A DNA stretch of 64,000 nucleotides, taken from Sphingobacterium phlebotomi (GTDB lineage: Bacteria; Bacteroidota; Bacteroidia; Sphingobacteriales; Sphingobacteriaceae). Shown here piece after piece: positions 45,653 through 55,447 of this stretch. Numbering within the stretch: the stretch's first letter is position 1; every line of letters starts with the position of its first letter. The translations under genes were made by a program, and so were the position numbers. The notes beneath the pieces are model-generated. The model did not search any database. It was not told where the DNA came from and saw only the letters and a list, made by a program, of their open reading frames with translations. Where the stretch lies: positions 1-64,000 of the forward strand of contig NZ_VTAV01000007.1 of the NCBI RefSeq assembly GCF_008180195.1, written 5' to 3'.

Positions 45653-47389
45653 ATGAAGATAAATGGGATAATAAAAAGTGTGCGTTCAATACCTCGTATA
45701 TGGAAATGGATAGGAGGTTTTATACTATTAGCCCTTATTATATTATTGACGGTGGGAGGGGATTATGTACGTAACTGGAAGCCTAAGATTAAAGCAAAAC
45801 TGCAAGGGGCTGTGGAACAGTCGAGCAAGGGCATGTATGCATTGACATACGAGGACATAGAACTGCATATCCTGACGGGGACCGTTCGAATAAAAAACGC
45901 CGAGCTGATTTCTGACTCCGTCGTTTACCGTGAACAGGTTGCATTAAAGACTGCGCCTGATAACCGTTTCCATATCAAATTAGAATCCTTAGAAGTAACA
46001 GGCGTGAGTCTTTGGTCAGCTCTAGTGCGTAAAAGGTTATTTATCAGAAATGTTATATTAAGCGGAGCTGATTTGCAAGTGTTGAACGAAACCCATGCTT
46101 ATAACGACACGATAAAAAACGATAGTGCCACTTCTCTATATGACCGTATTAAAGATACGTTCAAGTCGGTGCAGGTAGGCGAAGTTCGTTTAGATCGCTT
46201 TAATGTCTTGTATTCAACAACAGAAAGTGGTAACACGGAAGAGATAAAAGTGGACAGTACGCAGTTTCGGTTTTATGATATTCTGGTCGATGATAAATCG
46301 GAGCAAGATTCAACACGCTTGTATTATTTCAAAGCTGTAGAGATAGATATTCCTAAATTCGATTACGAGATTCCGAACAGCCCTTACAAGGTAGGTTTTG
46401 ATCGACTTATGATGGACAGCAGGAAGGATGAGCTGGTATTAACCAAAATTGTCCTATCCCCTAAAATTAACAAAGTAGATTATTTCCGGAACGATAAAGA
46501 GAATAAAGCCTTAATTTTCTTGAACTTTGATACACTGCGATTGGAAAAGACTCGGCTTCGAGAGCTGTTTGACCAGCATCGGATTTCTTCTACATACGTA
46601 CATGTGGTGGGAGGCTCCGCATCTTTCCATAAAGATAAACGTTTTCAAAAGGATAATGTCAATAAGATCGGAGAGGCTCCGCATCAAAAGATAATGGCCG
46701 TCAATCAACTACTATACTTTGATACGGTTTTTGTGGAAAATGTAGATCTTTCCTATCATGAGATGAGCGGAAAATATCTTCGTGAAGGCGTACTTACTTT
46801 TCAGCAGGTGCATGGCAACGTCACTAACGTTACCAACGATACTACAGCACAACTGAAAAATGATAAGTTTATGCGAGCAGATCTGCAGGCAAACCTGATG
46901 GGTTCAGGAACATTGCATGCTGTATTTGGTTTCGATATGCTGAGCAAAGACGGTAGTCACTCCTATGCCGGGACGCTGGGAAAGATGGAGGTACCGGCTT
47001 TCAACCGTATAATTACACCGTTGCTTAACTTAGAGTTTGTTTCTGGGAATATACGCCGCATACGCTTTGATATGCAGGGAAATGACTACCGAAATTGGGG
47101 TAAACTCTATTTTGATTACGATCAACTTAAAGTGAATCTCTTGTATCCTCCAGACGAAGAAAGCAATAAAAGAAATAAGCGCGGCATTCTTACTTTTTTA
47201 ATCAATCAACTTCTGATCAATGATAGTAATCCGGATGCAAATGAAGTATACCATATTGGAGAGATAGATTATAAACGGGTGCCGGAATACTCTCACTTCA
47301 AGACCATCTGGAAAAGTCTTCAGGAAGGTTTGCAACAAACGGTAGGTTTGAGCGAAAGCAGTAAACGGAAATTGAAGGAAAGGGAGTAG
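45653..47389 (+). CDS. AsmA-like membrane-anchored protein
   Basis: 578 residues with one N-terminal membrane helix (about 18-38) and a long beta-rich body whose start (Y-E-D-I-E-L-H, then V-R-I-K-N-A-E-L) looks like the AsmA/DUF748 type involved in envelope lipid traffic. The C-terminal part has a helix and a charged tail. It is preceded by a TATATTTG -7 box near 45621. Family assignment is tentative. Confidence 0.65.
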   Translation: MKINGIIKSVRSIPRIWKWIGGFILLALIILLTVGGDYVRNWKPKIKAKLQGAVEQSSKGMYALTYEDIELHILTGTVRIKNAELISDSVVYREQVALKTAPDNRFHIKLESLEVTGVSLWSALVRKRLFIRNVILSGADLQVLNETHAYNDTIKNDSATSLYDRIKDTFKSVQVGEVRLDRFNVLYSTTESGNTEEIKVDSTQFRFYDILVDDKSEQDSTRLYYFKAVEIDIPKFDYEIPNSPYKVGFDRLMMDSRKDELVLTKIVLSPKINKVDYFRNDKENKALIFLNFDTLRLEKTRLRELFDQHRISSTYVHVVGGSASFHKDKRFQKDNVNKIGEAPHQKIMAVNQLLYFDTVFVENVDLSYHEMSGKYLREGVLTFQQVHGNVTNVTNDTTAQLKNDKFMRADLQANLMGSGTLHAVFGFDMLSKDGSHSYAGTLGKMEVPAFNRIITPLLNLEFVSGNIRRIRFDMQGNDYRNWGKLYFDYDQLKVNLLYPPDEESNKRNKRGILTFLINQLLINDSNPDANEVYHIGEIDYKRVPEYSHFKTIWKSLQEGLQQTVGLSESSKRKLKERE

Positions 47390-47432
47390 TTGTCCAGTTA
47401 AACAATTATAAAGAATTGCTTATTTTTGTGGT

Positions 47433-48593
47433 ATGTTAAACCTACCTATTGTTATTGTTGGAGCGGGGCCTGCGGGATTAATAGCTGCGCAACAGTTAGC
47501 GACAAAAGGGTTTAAGGTGCATATCTACGAACAGAATAAAGCCGCCGCCCGTAAGTTTTTAGTGGCTGGACACGGCGGGTTTAACCTCACCCATAGTGAA
47601 GATGTCGATACGTTTATTCAGAATTACAATAAGATCGAAATACAACGTATTGTCAAATATTTCGATAATAAAGATACTGTGAAATGGCTTCATAAACTGG
47701 GAATCCCTACGTTTATCGGCAGTTCGGGTAAAATCTTTCCTGCCAAAGGAATAAAGCCCATACAGGTATTGCAAGCTATACTCACGAAATTAACAGATGT
47801 CGGTGTGAGAATTCACTACGGTTATCGCTTGGTGGATTTTGATGAAGGGTCCGCTACATTCATCTATCAGGGAAAACTCACGCAAATCCTTTATCAAAAA
47901 CTAATTTTGGCCTTAGGAGGAGGATCCTGGTCTAGAACAGGGTCAGATGCAAAATGGGTGGATCTGCTTAGGGCAAAAGGCATTCAAATTAACACACTTC
48001 AATCTGCTAACTCGGGTGTCAATACAAAAGATGAATTTTCCGCACTTGCTGGCCAAGTATTAAAAAATATTCAATTAAAATTTGCAGGGCATAAAAAAAC
48101 AGGAGAAATAGTATTTACATCTTATGGTATAGAGGGTGCTCCTGTCTATTATCTAAATCGCTTTCTTCGTCAGGGGTCTTTTCCCACGCCGCTGTTTTTA
48201 GATTTAAAACCTACGTATACTGTGAGCTCGATTGAAAAGGAGTTGCAAAATAAAGGAAATGTGGCTTCCATTCTTAAAGATAAATTGAAACTCTCGCAAA
48301 CCGCTATACAATTGCTGAAATTTTTAGATCGCGAAACGTATATCAGTCCTCCCAAATTAGCATTTGCTCTCAAAGACTTTCCGATTGAGGTTACTTCTTT
48401 CAGACCTATTGATGAGGTTATTTCTACAGCAGGTGGCGTTTCTTTTGCCGACTTGTCTAATTCTTTGGCGTTAATAAAGTATCCGGATGTTTTTTGTATT
48501 GGTGAAATGCTGGATTGGGAAGCACCCACCGGCGGTTATCTATTGCAGGCATGCTTTAGTTCTGGCGTGTGGGTTGCAGATCATATAAAATAA
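47433..48593 (+). CDS. TIGR03862-type flavoprotein (HI0933/BaiN-like)
   Basis: 386-residue FAD protein: dinucleotide motif V-G-A-G-P-A-G-L near residues 8-15, K-F-L-V-A-G-H-G-G-F-N-L-T-H motif near 40, L-G-G-G-S-W-S-R-T-G near 165 and C-terminal G-E-M-L-D-W-E-A-P-T-G-G-Y. It probably reduces a yet unknown small substrate. The ATG begins 4 nt after TATTTTTG, so the message may be leaderless. Confidence 0.9.
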   Translation: MLNLPIVIVGAGPAGLIAAQQLATKGFKVHIYEQNKAAARKFLVAGHGGFNLTHSEDVDTFIQNYNKIEIQRIVKYFDNKDTVKWLHKLGIPTFIGSSGKIFPAKGIKPIQVLQAILTKLTDVGVRIHYGYRLVDFDEGSATFIYQGKLTQILYQKLILALGGGSWSRTGSDAKWVDLLRAKGIQINTLQSANSGVNTKDEFSALAGQVLKNIQLKFAGHKKTGEIVFTSYGIEGAPVYYLNRFLRQGSFPTPLFLDLKPTYTVSSIEKELQNKGNVASILKDKLKLSQTAIQLLKFLDRETYISPPKLAFALKDFPIEVTSFRPIDEVISTAGGVSFADLSNSLALIKYPDVFCIGEMLDWEAPTGGYLLQACFSSGVWVADHIK

Positions 48594-48739
48594 AAAATAT
48601 ATACACGCCAAAACCGACCATTCCAATAAAGGTGTCTCGGATAAAAGTTTAACGGTCACAAAGTTATGTCATATTTTCAGAATTTGGAACTATTTACATT
48701 TTATTAGGTTATCTATTTAAATGAAGGGGCAACCATAGA

Positions 48740-49855
48740 ATGAATAAATATAGAAGCCATACTGTTAAAAGAAAATCCTTACGGATAGCTCAAATTGCAC
48801 CGTTGTACGAATCACTTCCTCCAAAATTATATGGCGGAACGGAAAGGATTGTACATTATTTAACAGAGGAATTAGTTCACCAAGGACACAATGTTACATT
48901 ATTTGCCTCGGGAGATTCTATTACACAAGGTAGACTGATCGCTTGTGTTAACGAAGGTTTACGGTTAAAACGAAACTGTATTGACCCACTAGCTTATCAT
49001 ATTATCCAAATGCAAGAGTTAAGCACGCACGTTAATGAATTTGATATTTTGCATTTTCATACGGACTATCTTCATTTTCCACTTAGTAATATGTTAAAAA
49101 TTCCGTCTGTTACAACCCTGCATGGCCGATTAGATATTCCTGAATTACGAGATGTTTATAATGTCTTTCCTTACCAGAATTTAATATCAATTTCCGAAAA
49201 CCAACGCTTACCACTTCCTCAAGGAAACTTTATTAAAACAGTATATCATGGTCTTCCTGAAAATCTCCATCATCAAGGAGATGGAAAGGGTGGATATTTA
49301 GCCTTTCTAGGGCGAATTTCTCCGGAGAAAGGCGTTGAAAGAGCAATTAAAATTGCACTTGCAACCAATACAAAGTTAAAGATTGCCGCAAAAATTGATA
49401 AGGCTGATTTTGCCTACTATGAGAAGAACGTAAAATTTTTACTGGACGACCCACTAATAGAGTATATCGGAGAAATAAACGAACAACAGAAAACAGAGTT
49501 TTTAGGTAACGCAAAGGCTTTGTTGTTTCCTATTGATTGGCCGGAACCTTTTGGATTGGTTATGATCGAAGCTATGGCATGTGGTACGCCAGTGATCGCA
49601 TTTCGCAACGGGTCTGTACCGGAAATCATGGAAAATAATATCACAGGTTTTATTGTAAATTCCGTGATGGAAGCTATCGATGCTGTAAGTCGGTTAGAAT
49701 ATTTATCAAGAGCAGAAATACGTCGTGTCTTCGAAAGACGTTTCACGGTTGCTCGCATGGCTGAAAACTATATTGATATGTATCATTCCTTAGTTAACGA
49801 TACATTCAAAAACGTCCCTCGAAGTAGTATGCCAATATTAAATAAACCAGCATGA
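48740..49855 (+). CDS. Family 4 glycosyltransferase
   Basis: 371-residue GT-B enzyme. N terminus I-A-P-L-Y-E-S-L-P-P-K-L-Y-G-G-T-E-R binds the acceptor; the nucleotide-sugar site appears as G-R-I-S-P-E-K-G and the family signature E-P-F-G-L-V-M-I-E-A-M-A-C-G-T-P-V-I. It overlaps the debranching enzyme gene by 4 nt, so both are translated together and probably handle one glucan or glycoside. Confidence 0.92.
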   Translation: MNKYRSHTVKRKSLRIAQIAPLYESLPPKLYGGTERIVHYLTEELVHQGHNVTLFASGDSITQGRLIACVNEGLRLKRNCIDPLAYHIIQMQELSTHVNEFDILHFHTDYLHFPLSNMLKIPSVTTLHGRLDIPELRDVYNVFPYQNLISISENQRLPLPQGNFIKTVYHGLPENLHHQGDGKGGYLAFLGRISPEKGVERAIKIALATNTKLKIAAKIDKADFAYYEKNVKFLLDDPLIEYIGEINEQQKTEFLGNAKALLFPIDWPEPFGLVMIEAMACGTPVIAFRNGSVPEIMENNITGFIVNSVMEAIDAVSRLEYLSRAEIRRVFERRFTVARMAENYIDMYHSLVNDTFKNVPRSSMPILNKPA

Positions 49856-52011
49856 AAGAAGAAATTGTCCAAGAAGAAGCATATCATATCTCATCTGACG
49901 CCGTTAATTCAGATGAGGTAAATATGGTGTTAAACTATTCGAATACATTTGCAGTTTTTGACCGATCAGGGAACATTCATCCTCATGGAAAAATGGTGCA
50001 GGGGATATACCACAAGGGTACCCGTTTTATTAATACGTTGGTGTTAAATGTTAATGGTGAAAAACCACTTTTATTGAGTGGTTCTATCAAGGAGGGGAAC
50101 TCCATTTATTCGGCAGACCTTACAAACCCGATGTTAAAAAAATGTAATATACAGGAAAATGCTGTTCATATTGAAAGACACCAATTTGTGAGGGAAGGGG
50201 CCTTTTATGAGGAAATCAAGATATTGCAATATGAGCCTGAATGCTGCTCGTTCAACTTGACTCTGGATGTTGATGGTGATTTTAAAGATATTTTTGAAAT
50301 CCGGGGAATAAAAAGAAAAGTAGAAACAAATAATGCATATCCTGTTTATCATAATGAATACTTTGAAACCACTTATTTAGGATTGGATGGTATTGAACGT
50401 TCTTTTGAAGTTCATTTTCAATCGGATGTCGAGTATACATTAGAAAGAAATCGAGCCGTCTTTTTTATTAACTTAATTCCCAAAAAAGTAGTAACAATTC
50501 ATTATTGTATTCATTTTCTGACGGGAAAGGAGAAAAAAAAAGCCGTTTCCTATGCCGAAGCCAGCGAGCTAAACCAGCTAGAGCTAAATCAAAGCAAAAC
50601 CCTCTTTGCAGATATTAAAACATCTAATGCACAATTTAATCATTGGGTGTATCGATCGGAGAAGGACTTTATATCGCTTCTTTCTCAGACCGATTATGGA
50701 AAATACCCGTACGCAGGTGTTCCCTGGTATAATACACCCTTTGGAAGAGATGGGATTATTGCAGCTATGGAAATCTTATGGATTAATCCAGAAATCACAA
50801 AAGAGGTATTAATATTTTTAGCAACAAACCAAGCTGTTGATTTAATTCCTGAGAAAGATGCCGAACCTGGAAAAATACTCCATGAAGCTCGCAATGGAGA
50901 AATGGCAAATACGGGTGAAGTTCCTTTTAAACAATATTACGGAACGATAGATGCTACTCCACTATTTATTATACTGGCCGGAATGTATTATGACCGTACA
51001 GGTGATCTGAATTTAATCAAACAAATCTGGCCAAATATTATGGCTGCGCTTGATTGGATTGATAAATATGGAGACATTGATGGTGATGGTTTTGTAGAAT
51101 ACATACATAAATCTGAAAATGGACTCACGAATCAAGGTTGGAAAGATTCCTTTGATTCCATCATGCATGAAAATAATCAGCTTGCTGATCCACCCATTGC
51201 GTTATGTGAGGTTCAAAGTTATGTATACGGTGCAAAAAATCATGCCGGGAAATTAGCCTTAGAACTCGGTAATCAAAACCTATCTATGAAATGGTTTAAT
51301 GAAGCATCAGCATTAAAAAAGAGCTTTAGCGAGCATTTTTGGGATGAAGAACTATCCAGTTTTGTTTTGGCGCTCGATGGCCATAAAAAACCTTGTAGAG
51401 TAAAGTCTTCTAACGCTGGACACTGTTTATTTACAGGAATTGCCGACAAAGATAAAGCTGTTATACTTGCAGATACCCTACTTGATTCGGACATGTTCAG
51501 TGGGTGGGGAGTTAGGACCCTATCATCATCGTCAGGAAGATATAATCCTATGTCCTATCATAATGGCTCTATCTGGCCCCACGATAATGCATTAATAGCT
51601 TATGGACTATCAAAATATGGTTTGCAAAAGCATGTTTTGAAAATTATGGGATCTATATTTGATGCCTCCTTATTTATAGAATTACAAAGGGTACCTGAAC
51701 TATATTGCGGTTTTGAAAAACGGCAAGGTATAGGACCTACCGCTTATCCAGTCGCCTGTTCACCACAGGCTTGGGCAGTAGGAACCGTATTTATGCTATT
51801 ACAATCCTGTTTAAGGATCGATATAAACGCGATAAACAAAACCATAACCTTTGATCGAATTACACTTCCAGATTATCTTAATGAAATTCATCTCACTGAT
51901 TTAAAATTGGGGAATGAAAAATGTAGCCTCATTATTAACCGTTCGAAATATGGTAATATAAGTTTTAATATTGTTCATAAACCAGATGATTGGGAAATTG
52001 TTACAAATTAA
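49852..52011 (+). CDS. Amylo-alpha-1,6-glucosidase (glycogen debranching type)
   Basis: 719 residues: N-terminal beta-sandwich glycogen-debranching domain (about 20-250), then an alpha/alpha barrel with W-Y-N-T-P-F-G-R-D-G near residue 295, D-G-D-G-F-V-E-Y near 415 and N-Q-G-W-K-D-S near 428, where catalytic acids are expected. The C terminus contains Y-H-N-G-S-I-W-P-H-D-N-A. It hydrolyses alpha-1,6 branches or related glucosides. Together with the upstream glycosyltransferase it suggests stress-linked glucan turnover. Confidence 0.9.
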   Translation: MKEEIVQEEAYHISSDAVNSDEVNMVLNYSNTFAVFDRSGNIHPHGKMVQGIYHKGTRFINTLVLNVNGEKPLLLSGSIKEGNSIYSADLTNPMLKKCNIQENAVHIERHQFVREGAFYEEIKILQYEPECCSFNLTLDVDGDFKDIFEIRGIKRKVETNNAYPVYHNEYFETTYLGLDGIERSFEVHFQSDVEYTLERNRAVFFINLIPKKVVTIHYCIHFLTGKEKKKAVSYAEASELNQLELNQSKTLFADIKTSNAQFNHWVYRSEKDFISLLSQTDYGKYPYAGVPWYNTPFGRDGIIAAMEILWINPEITKEVLIFLATNQAVDLIPEKDAEPGKILHEARNGEMANTGEVPFKQYYGTIDATPLFIILAGMYYDRTGDLNLIKQIWPNIMAALDWIDKYGDIDGDGFVEYIHKSENGLTNQGWKDSFDSIMHENNQLADPPIALCEVQSYVYGAKNHAGKLALELGNQNLSMKWFNEASALKKSFSEHFWDEELSSFVLALDGHKKPCRVKSSNAGHCLFTGIADKDKAVILADTLLDSDMFSGWGVRTLSSSSGRYNPMSYHNGSIWPHDNALIAYGLSKYGLQKHVLKIMGSIFDASLFIELQRVPELYCGFEKRQGIGPTAYPVACSPQAWAVGTVFMLLQSCLRIDINAINKTITFDRITLPDYLNEIHLTDLKLGNEKCSLIINRSKYGNISFNIVHKPDDWEIVTN

Positions 52012-52033
52012 TTGTTTTTTGCCCAGCTATACT

Positions 52034-53401
52034 TTACTTATTTTGCGGTATTATTGCCCAAATAACATTGGCTGCATCGTCGGTGACAAGCATATAGTCT
52101 GGAGTAAATACAACTGCTACGGGACGTCCGTAGACCTCGGCTTTTTCCTCATTGGCAACAAAGCCGGTTAGGAAATCCTTTGGTTTGCCCGTAGGTTTTC
52201 CGCCCTTGAATGGAACGAAAACTACTTTATACCCAACAAGATGCGAGCGGTTCCAGGAGCCATGTTGGCCGATATACGCCCCCGGCTGGAAAGCTGACGT
52301 CTTACTAAACGCTAACCCTAGCGACGCTGTATGAGAGCCAAGAGCATAGTCGGGGGTAATAGATTTTGCCGTTAACGAATCTGGAGCTATACCCAGGCTT
52401 TCGGGATGTTGAGTATCCCATCGGGGGTCAACATGTTTGCCCCAATAAGTATATGGCCATCCATACCAACCGCCGGACTTTACAGCTGTAATATAGTCGG
52501 GGACGATCTCATCGCCGAGTTCATCCCGTTCATTTACAGCAGTCCACAATTGGCTCGTGGTTGGTTCCCAGTCCATACCCACCGGGTTCCGAAGACCTGC
52601 TGCATATATCTGTTTGCCCGAACCATCAGGATTAATCTCCAGAATCAATGCCCTGCCGACCTCTTTGTCCATACCATTTTCTCCGACGTTGCTGCCTGAA
52701 CCGACGGATATATATATCTTCGATTTATCTTTATTTGTACTCAGATTACGTGTCCAGTGATTATTATAACCTCCGGCAGGTAGGGCAAGAATCTTCTCAG
52801 GGTTGTTTGTGACCTTCCCTGTAGAAGGATCATATGGAAAGCGTATCAAGGCATCAGTGTTTGCAACGTAAAAAAAATTGCCAACTATTAATATTCCATA
52901 GGGCTGCGACAAACCGCTTAAAACGATGTCTTTCTTTTCGGCTACGCCGTCGTTATCTTCGTCCCGGAAACGTAGTATCTCATTAGGACTTTTATCGCGG
53001 AAAAGATTGCGTGAGTTTACCTTTTCAGGATCTTCTTCTTCTTTTTCTGTCCGCGACTGGGCAACAAAAATGTCGCCATTTTCTGCCACGTATATATTTC
53101 GTGGGCTATTGAGGTCGCTAGCGAATTCCACTACCCTATATCCCGATGGCGCGACCGGTGTATTGCCATCTTTCCAACCAGTCACTTTCGCAAATTTGTT
53201 CTGCGGAGGCTTGTTAAAGGGTGCTTTTAAATTGATGTCAGAACCGTATTCGCTGGCACTAGAGTTGGTATCGCTATTATTGGTTAATGTATCTTCGCCG
53301 CTTGTGGATCCATTGTTGGATCCACCGCAGGATATGATAAACATCACGAGGGGTAAAAGTAATGTTAGTTGTTTTATATAGGGAATATTCTTCTGTTTCA
53401 T
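52034..53401 (-). CDS. PQQ-type sugar (sorbosone) dehydrogenase-like lipoprotein
   Basis: 455 residues with a lipobox (I-I-S-C-G near residue 25) and a Ser/Thr/Asn-rich linker, then a six-bladed propeller of the soluble glucose/sorbosone dehydrogenase type: F-A-S-D-L-N-S-P-R, G-L-S-Q-P-Y-G-I, G-L-R-N-P-V-G-M-D-W, and H-G-S-W-N-R. Oxidises an aldose at the periplasm or cell surface. Convergent with the debranching gene. Confidence 0.9.
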   Translation of the reverse strand: MKQKNIPYIKQLTLLLPLVMFIISCGGSNNGSTSGEDTLTNNSDTNSSASEYGSDINLKAPFNKPPQNKFAKVTGWKDGNTPVAPSGYRVVEFASDLNSPRNIYVAENGDIFVAQSRTEKEEEDPEKVNSRNLFRDKSPNEILRFRDEDNDGVAEKKDIVLSGLSQPYGILIVGNFFYVANTDALIRFPYDPSTGKVTNNPEKILALPAGGYNNHWTRNLSTNKDKSKIYISVGSGSNVGENGMDKEVGRALILEINPDGSGKQIYAAGLRNPVGMDWEPTTSQLWTAVNERDELGDEIVPDYITAVKSGGWYGWPYTYWGKHVDPRWDTQHPESLGIAPDSLTAKSITPDYALGSHTASLGLAFSKTSAFQPGAYIGQHGSWNRSHLVGYKVVFVPFKGGKPTGKPKDFLTGFVANEEKAEVYGRPVAVVFTPDYMLVTDDAANVIWAIIPQNK

Positions 53402-53606
53402 ATGACTTCTATTTGCTGTATGGATAAACTTATAACAATCTTTTTTGAGGATAGTTCGTCTTAAATTTGTTTTTTACAGCAGTTTCTCTTTGTACTGTCA
53501 TAAAACAACATGAACATAGTGCTCAATTTCCAGAGCACCAAAAAGTGTACTAATTTTAATTGTTTATATTGCAAATTTATGTAACTGTGGATTGAAAAAA
53601 TATAGT

Positions 53607-54515
53607 ATGGATAAACAGACAAACTTCGAAGTCATCATTATAGGTGGCAGTTACGCCGGTCTCTCCGCCGCGATGTCTTTGGGGCGTTCTTTACGTTCAG
53701 TATTGGTTATTGACAGTGGACTGCCCTGTAACCGGCAGACTCCACATTCACAAAACTTCCTGACTCACGATGGGCATACACCCGGTCAAATTATGGCGGA
53801 AGCTAGGGGTCGACTTATTAAATACAATACCATAAAGTTTCACAATGATCTGGCGGTCAGCAGTGAGAACACTGACCACGGTTTTACAGTTACTACCCGT
53901 ACTGGGGAAGTCTTTAGTGCTCAAAAGCTCATATTTGCTACAGGTATAAAAGATATCATGCCCGATATTCCAGGTTTTTCAGACTGCTGGGGCATATCTG
54001 TCATTCACTGTCCGTATTGTCATGGGTACGAATACCGTAAGGAAAAAACCGCTATTCTGGCCAACGGAGCGAAAGCTTACCATCTAGCGTCTTTGATTAA
54101 CAACCTGACAGACAATCTTACACTTCTCACGAACGGCCGGGCAGAATTTGATTTTCCAGCTGCGGAAAAGCTGAAAGCGAACAGTATAGGGATTACCGAG
54201 AAAGAGGTTGCTGAGATCATGCATGAAGATGGTTATGTAAAAGAGATTGTTTTTACCGATGGCAGTCGGGAGGCTTTTACAGCGGTATATGCTGCTTTGC
54301 CTTTTGAGCAACATTCTGATATTCCTGCAGCTTTGGGGTGTGCATTCACTGAACACGGTTATATTCAAGTTGATACAATGCAAAAAACCACGGTTGACGG
54401 TGTTTTTGCTTGTGGCGACAACGCTGTTATGATGCGCTCGGTGGCCAATGCGGTTGCTTTGGGAAATGTCACGGGGGCCATCGTCAATAAGGAGCTGGTG
54501 GACGAGCGTTTCTAA
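53607..54515 (+). CDS. Thioredoxin-reductase-like NAD(P)/FAD oxidoreductase
   Basis: 302 residues from ATG 53607; a TTG at 53592 is less likely. FAD motif G-G-S-Y-A-G-L-S, redox-active C-P-Y-C near residue 135, and C-terminal A-C-G-D-N-A. It resembles thioredoxin reductase but no thioredoxin gene is nearby. Possible reductant for a small disulphide or quinone. Confidence 0.88.
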   Translation: MDKQTNFEVIIIGGSYAGLSAAMSLGRSLRSVLVIDSGLPCNRQTPHSQNFLTHDGHTPGQIMAEARGRLIKYNTIKFHNDLAVSSENTDHGFTVTTRTGEVFSAQKLIFATGIKDIMPDIPGFSDCWGISVIHCPYCHGYEYRKEKTAILANGAKAYHLASLINNLTDNLTLLTNGRAEFDFPAAEKLKANSIGITEKEVAEIMHEDGYVKEIVFTDGSREAFTAVYAALPFEQHSDIPAALGCAFTEHGYIQVDTMQKTTVDGVFACGDNAVMMRSVANAVALGNVTGAIVNKELVDERF

Positions 54516-54522
54516 TGAGCGA

Positions 54523-54747
54523 TCATCTTCCCATTATCACCTCGATATACAATTCCTCTACTTTCTTACGGGCCCATGGCGTTTTCCGTAAAAACGTTAA
54601 TGACGATTTTAAACTGGGGTTGTCAACAAAACAGTTGATCCGTATCTGTTGGCCCAATGCTTTCCAACTCCCATAATGATCTAGCAACTCTTCTATAATC
54701 GTATCCAATCGCTTGCCATGTAAAGGGTTATTTGCTTGCTTTTCCAT
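54523..54747 (-). CDS. VF530 (DUF2132) family protein
   Basis: 74-residue small protein with the signature [15 protein letters not shown], and [16 protein letters not shown]. The VF530 fold resembles DNA-binding helical proteins. Function not established. Confidence 0.87.
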   Translation of the reverse strand: MEKQANNPLHGKRLDTIIEELLDHYGSWKALGQQIRINCFVDNPSLKSSLTFLRKTPWARKKVEELYIEVIMGR

Positions 54748-54805
54748 GTAGTAAAATTACAAAAAATATCCTACAGAGAATCTTGATTCTTCATCATGTA
54801 GCATC

Positions 54806-55267
54806 TCAAAAACTGATATTATGTAAATTTTTGACCTCCGCCATCACAAAGGTGCTGTGCGTACTCCCAATACTTTCAACTGTGCCCAATTTATTGAATA
54901 CAAATTCCTGATAATGCTTCATGTCCTTGGCGAATACTTTTAAGATAAAATCATAATCCCCGGAAATGTTATAGCATTCTATCACTTCGTCGATTTTTAG
55001 AATATCCGCTACAAAACGATGTCCAATCTTGCGGTCATGCTGTTTTAGCTTGATATTACAAAATACGATAAAACCTTGGCTGAATTTTTCGGGGTTAAGT
55101 AAAGCAATATACTTTTTGATGTACCCTTCATTCTCCAGTCTTCTCACCCTTTGCAATACTGGCGTTGGCGAAAGGTTCACCTGCCTAGCCAACTCCTTAA
55201 TCGTGTAATTAGAATTGTTTCCTAATATTTTTAATAGCAACAAATCCGTCTTGTCAAGTTCTTCCAT
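54806..55267 (-). CDS. Lrp/AsnC family regulator
   Basis: 153 residues from ATG 55267 (M-E-E-L-D-K-T-D); an ATG at 55306 would add 13. N-terminal helix-turn-helix (T-I-K-E-L-A-R-Q-V-N-L-S-P-T-P-V-L-Q-R) and C-terminal RAM ligand domain with G-D-Y-D-F near residue 100. Divergent from the epimerase and MetE-like genes, so probably their regulator in response to an amino acid. Confidence 0.9.
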   Translation of the reverse strand: MEELDKTDLLLLKILGNNSNYTIKELARQVNLSPTPVLQRVRRLENEGYIKKYIALLNPEKFSQGFIVFCNIKLKQHDRKIGHRFVADILKIDEVIECYNISGDYDFILKVFAKDMKHYQEFVFNKLGTVESIGSTHSTFVMAEVKNLHNISF

Positions 55268-55390
55268 AGCATAAAACTCTTTTGTCGTAGCGAAATTAGT
55301 TAACAAAAAGCTAATTATGCTAAAATAATCTATAAAAAAAGTGATATCATCTAATTATCTAAAAATTTATGGTTATTAATGTACAGAAAC

Positions 55391-55398
55391 TAACTTTG
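55391..55398 (+). promoter_or_regulatory. -7 box of the epimerase/MetE-like operon
   Basis: TAACTTTG matches the -7 consensus and lies 49 nt before the epimerase ATG, in the divergent Lrp spacer. No clear -33 box, which fits activation by the adjacent regulator. Confidence 0.35.
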
Positions 55399-55447
55399 TC
55401 TAGCGTATAAAGAGATCGTAAAAGATCATGACACAGTAATATATTTT

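Noticed and set aside
49852..52011. A secondary-metabolite or capsule cluster around the glycosyltransferase
   Set aside because: Only two sugar-acting genes are coupled; neighbours are unrelated oxidoreductases on other transcripts.
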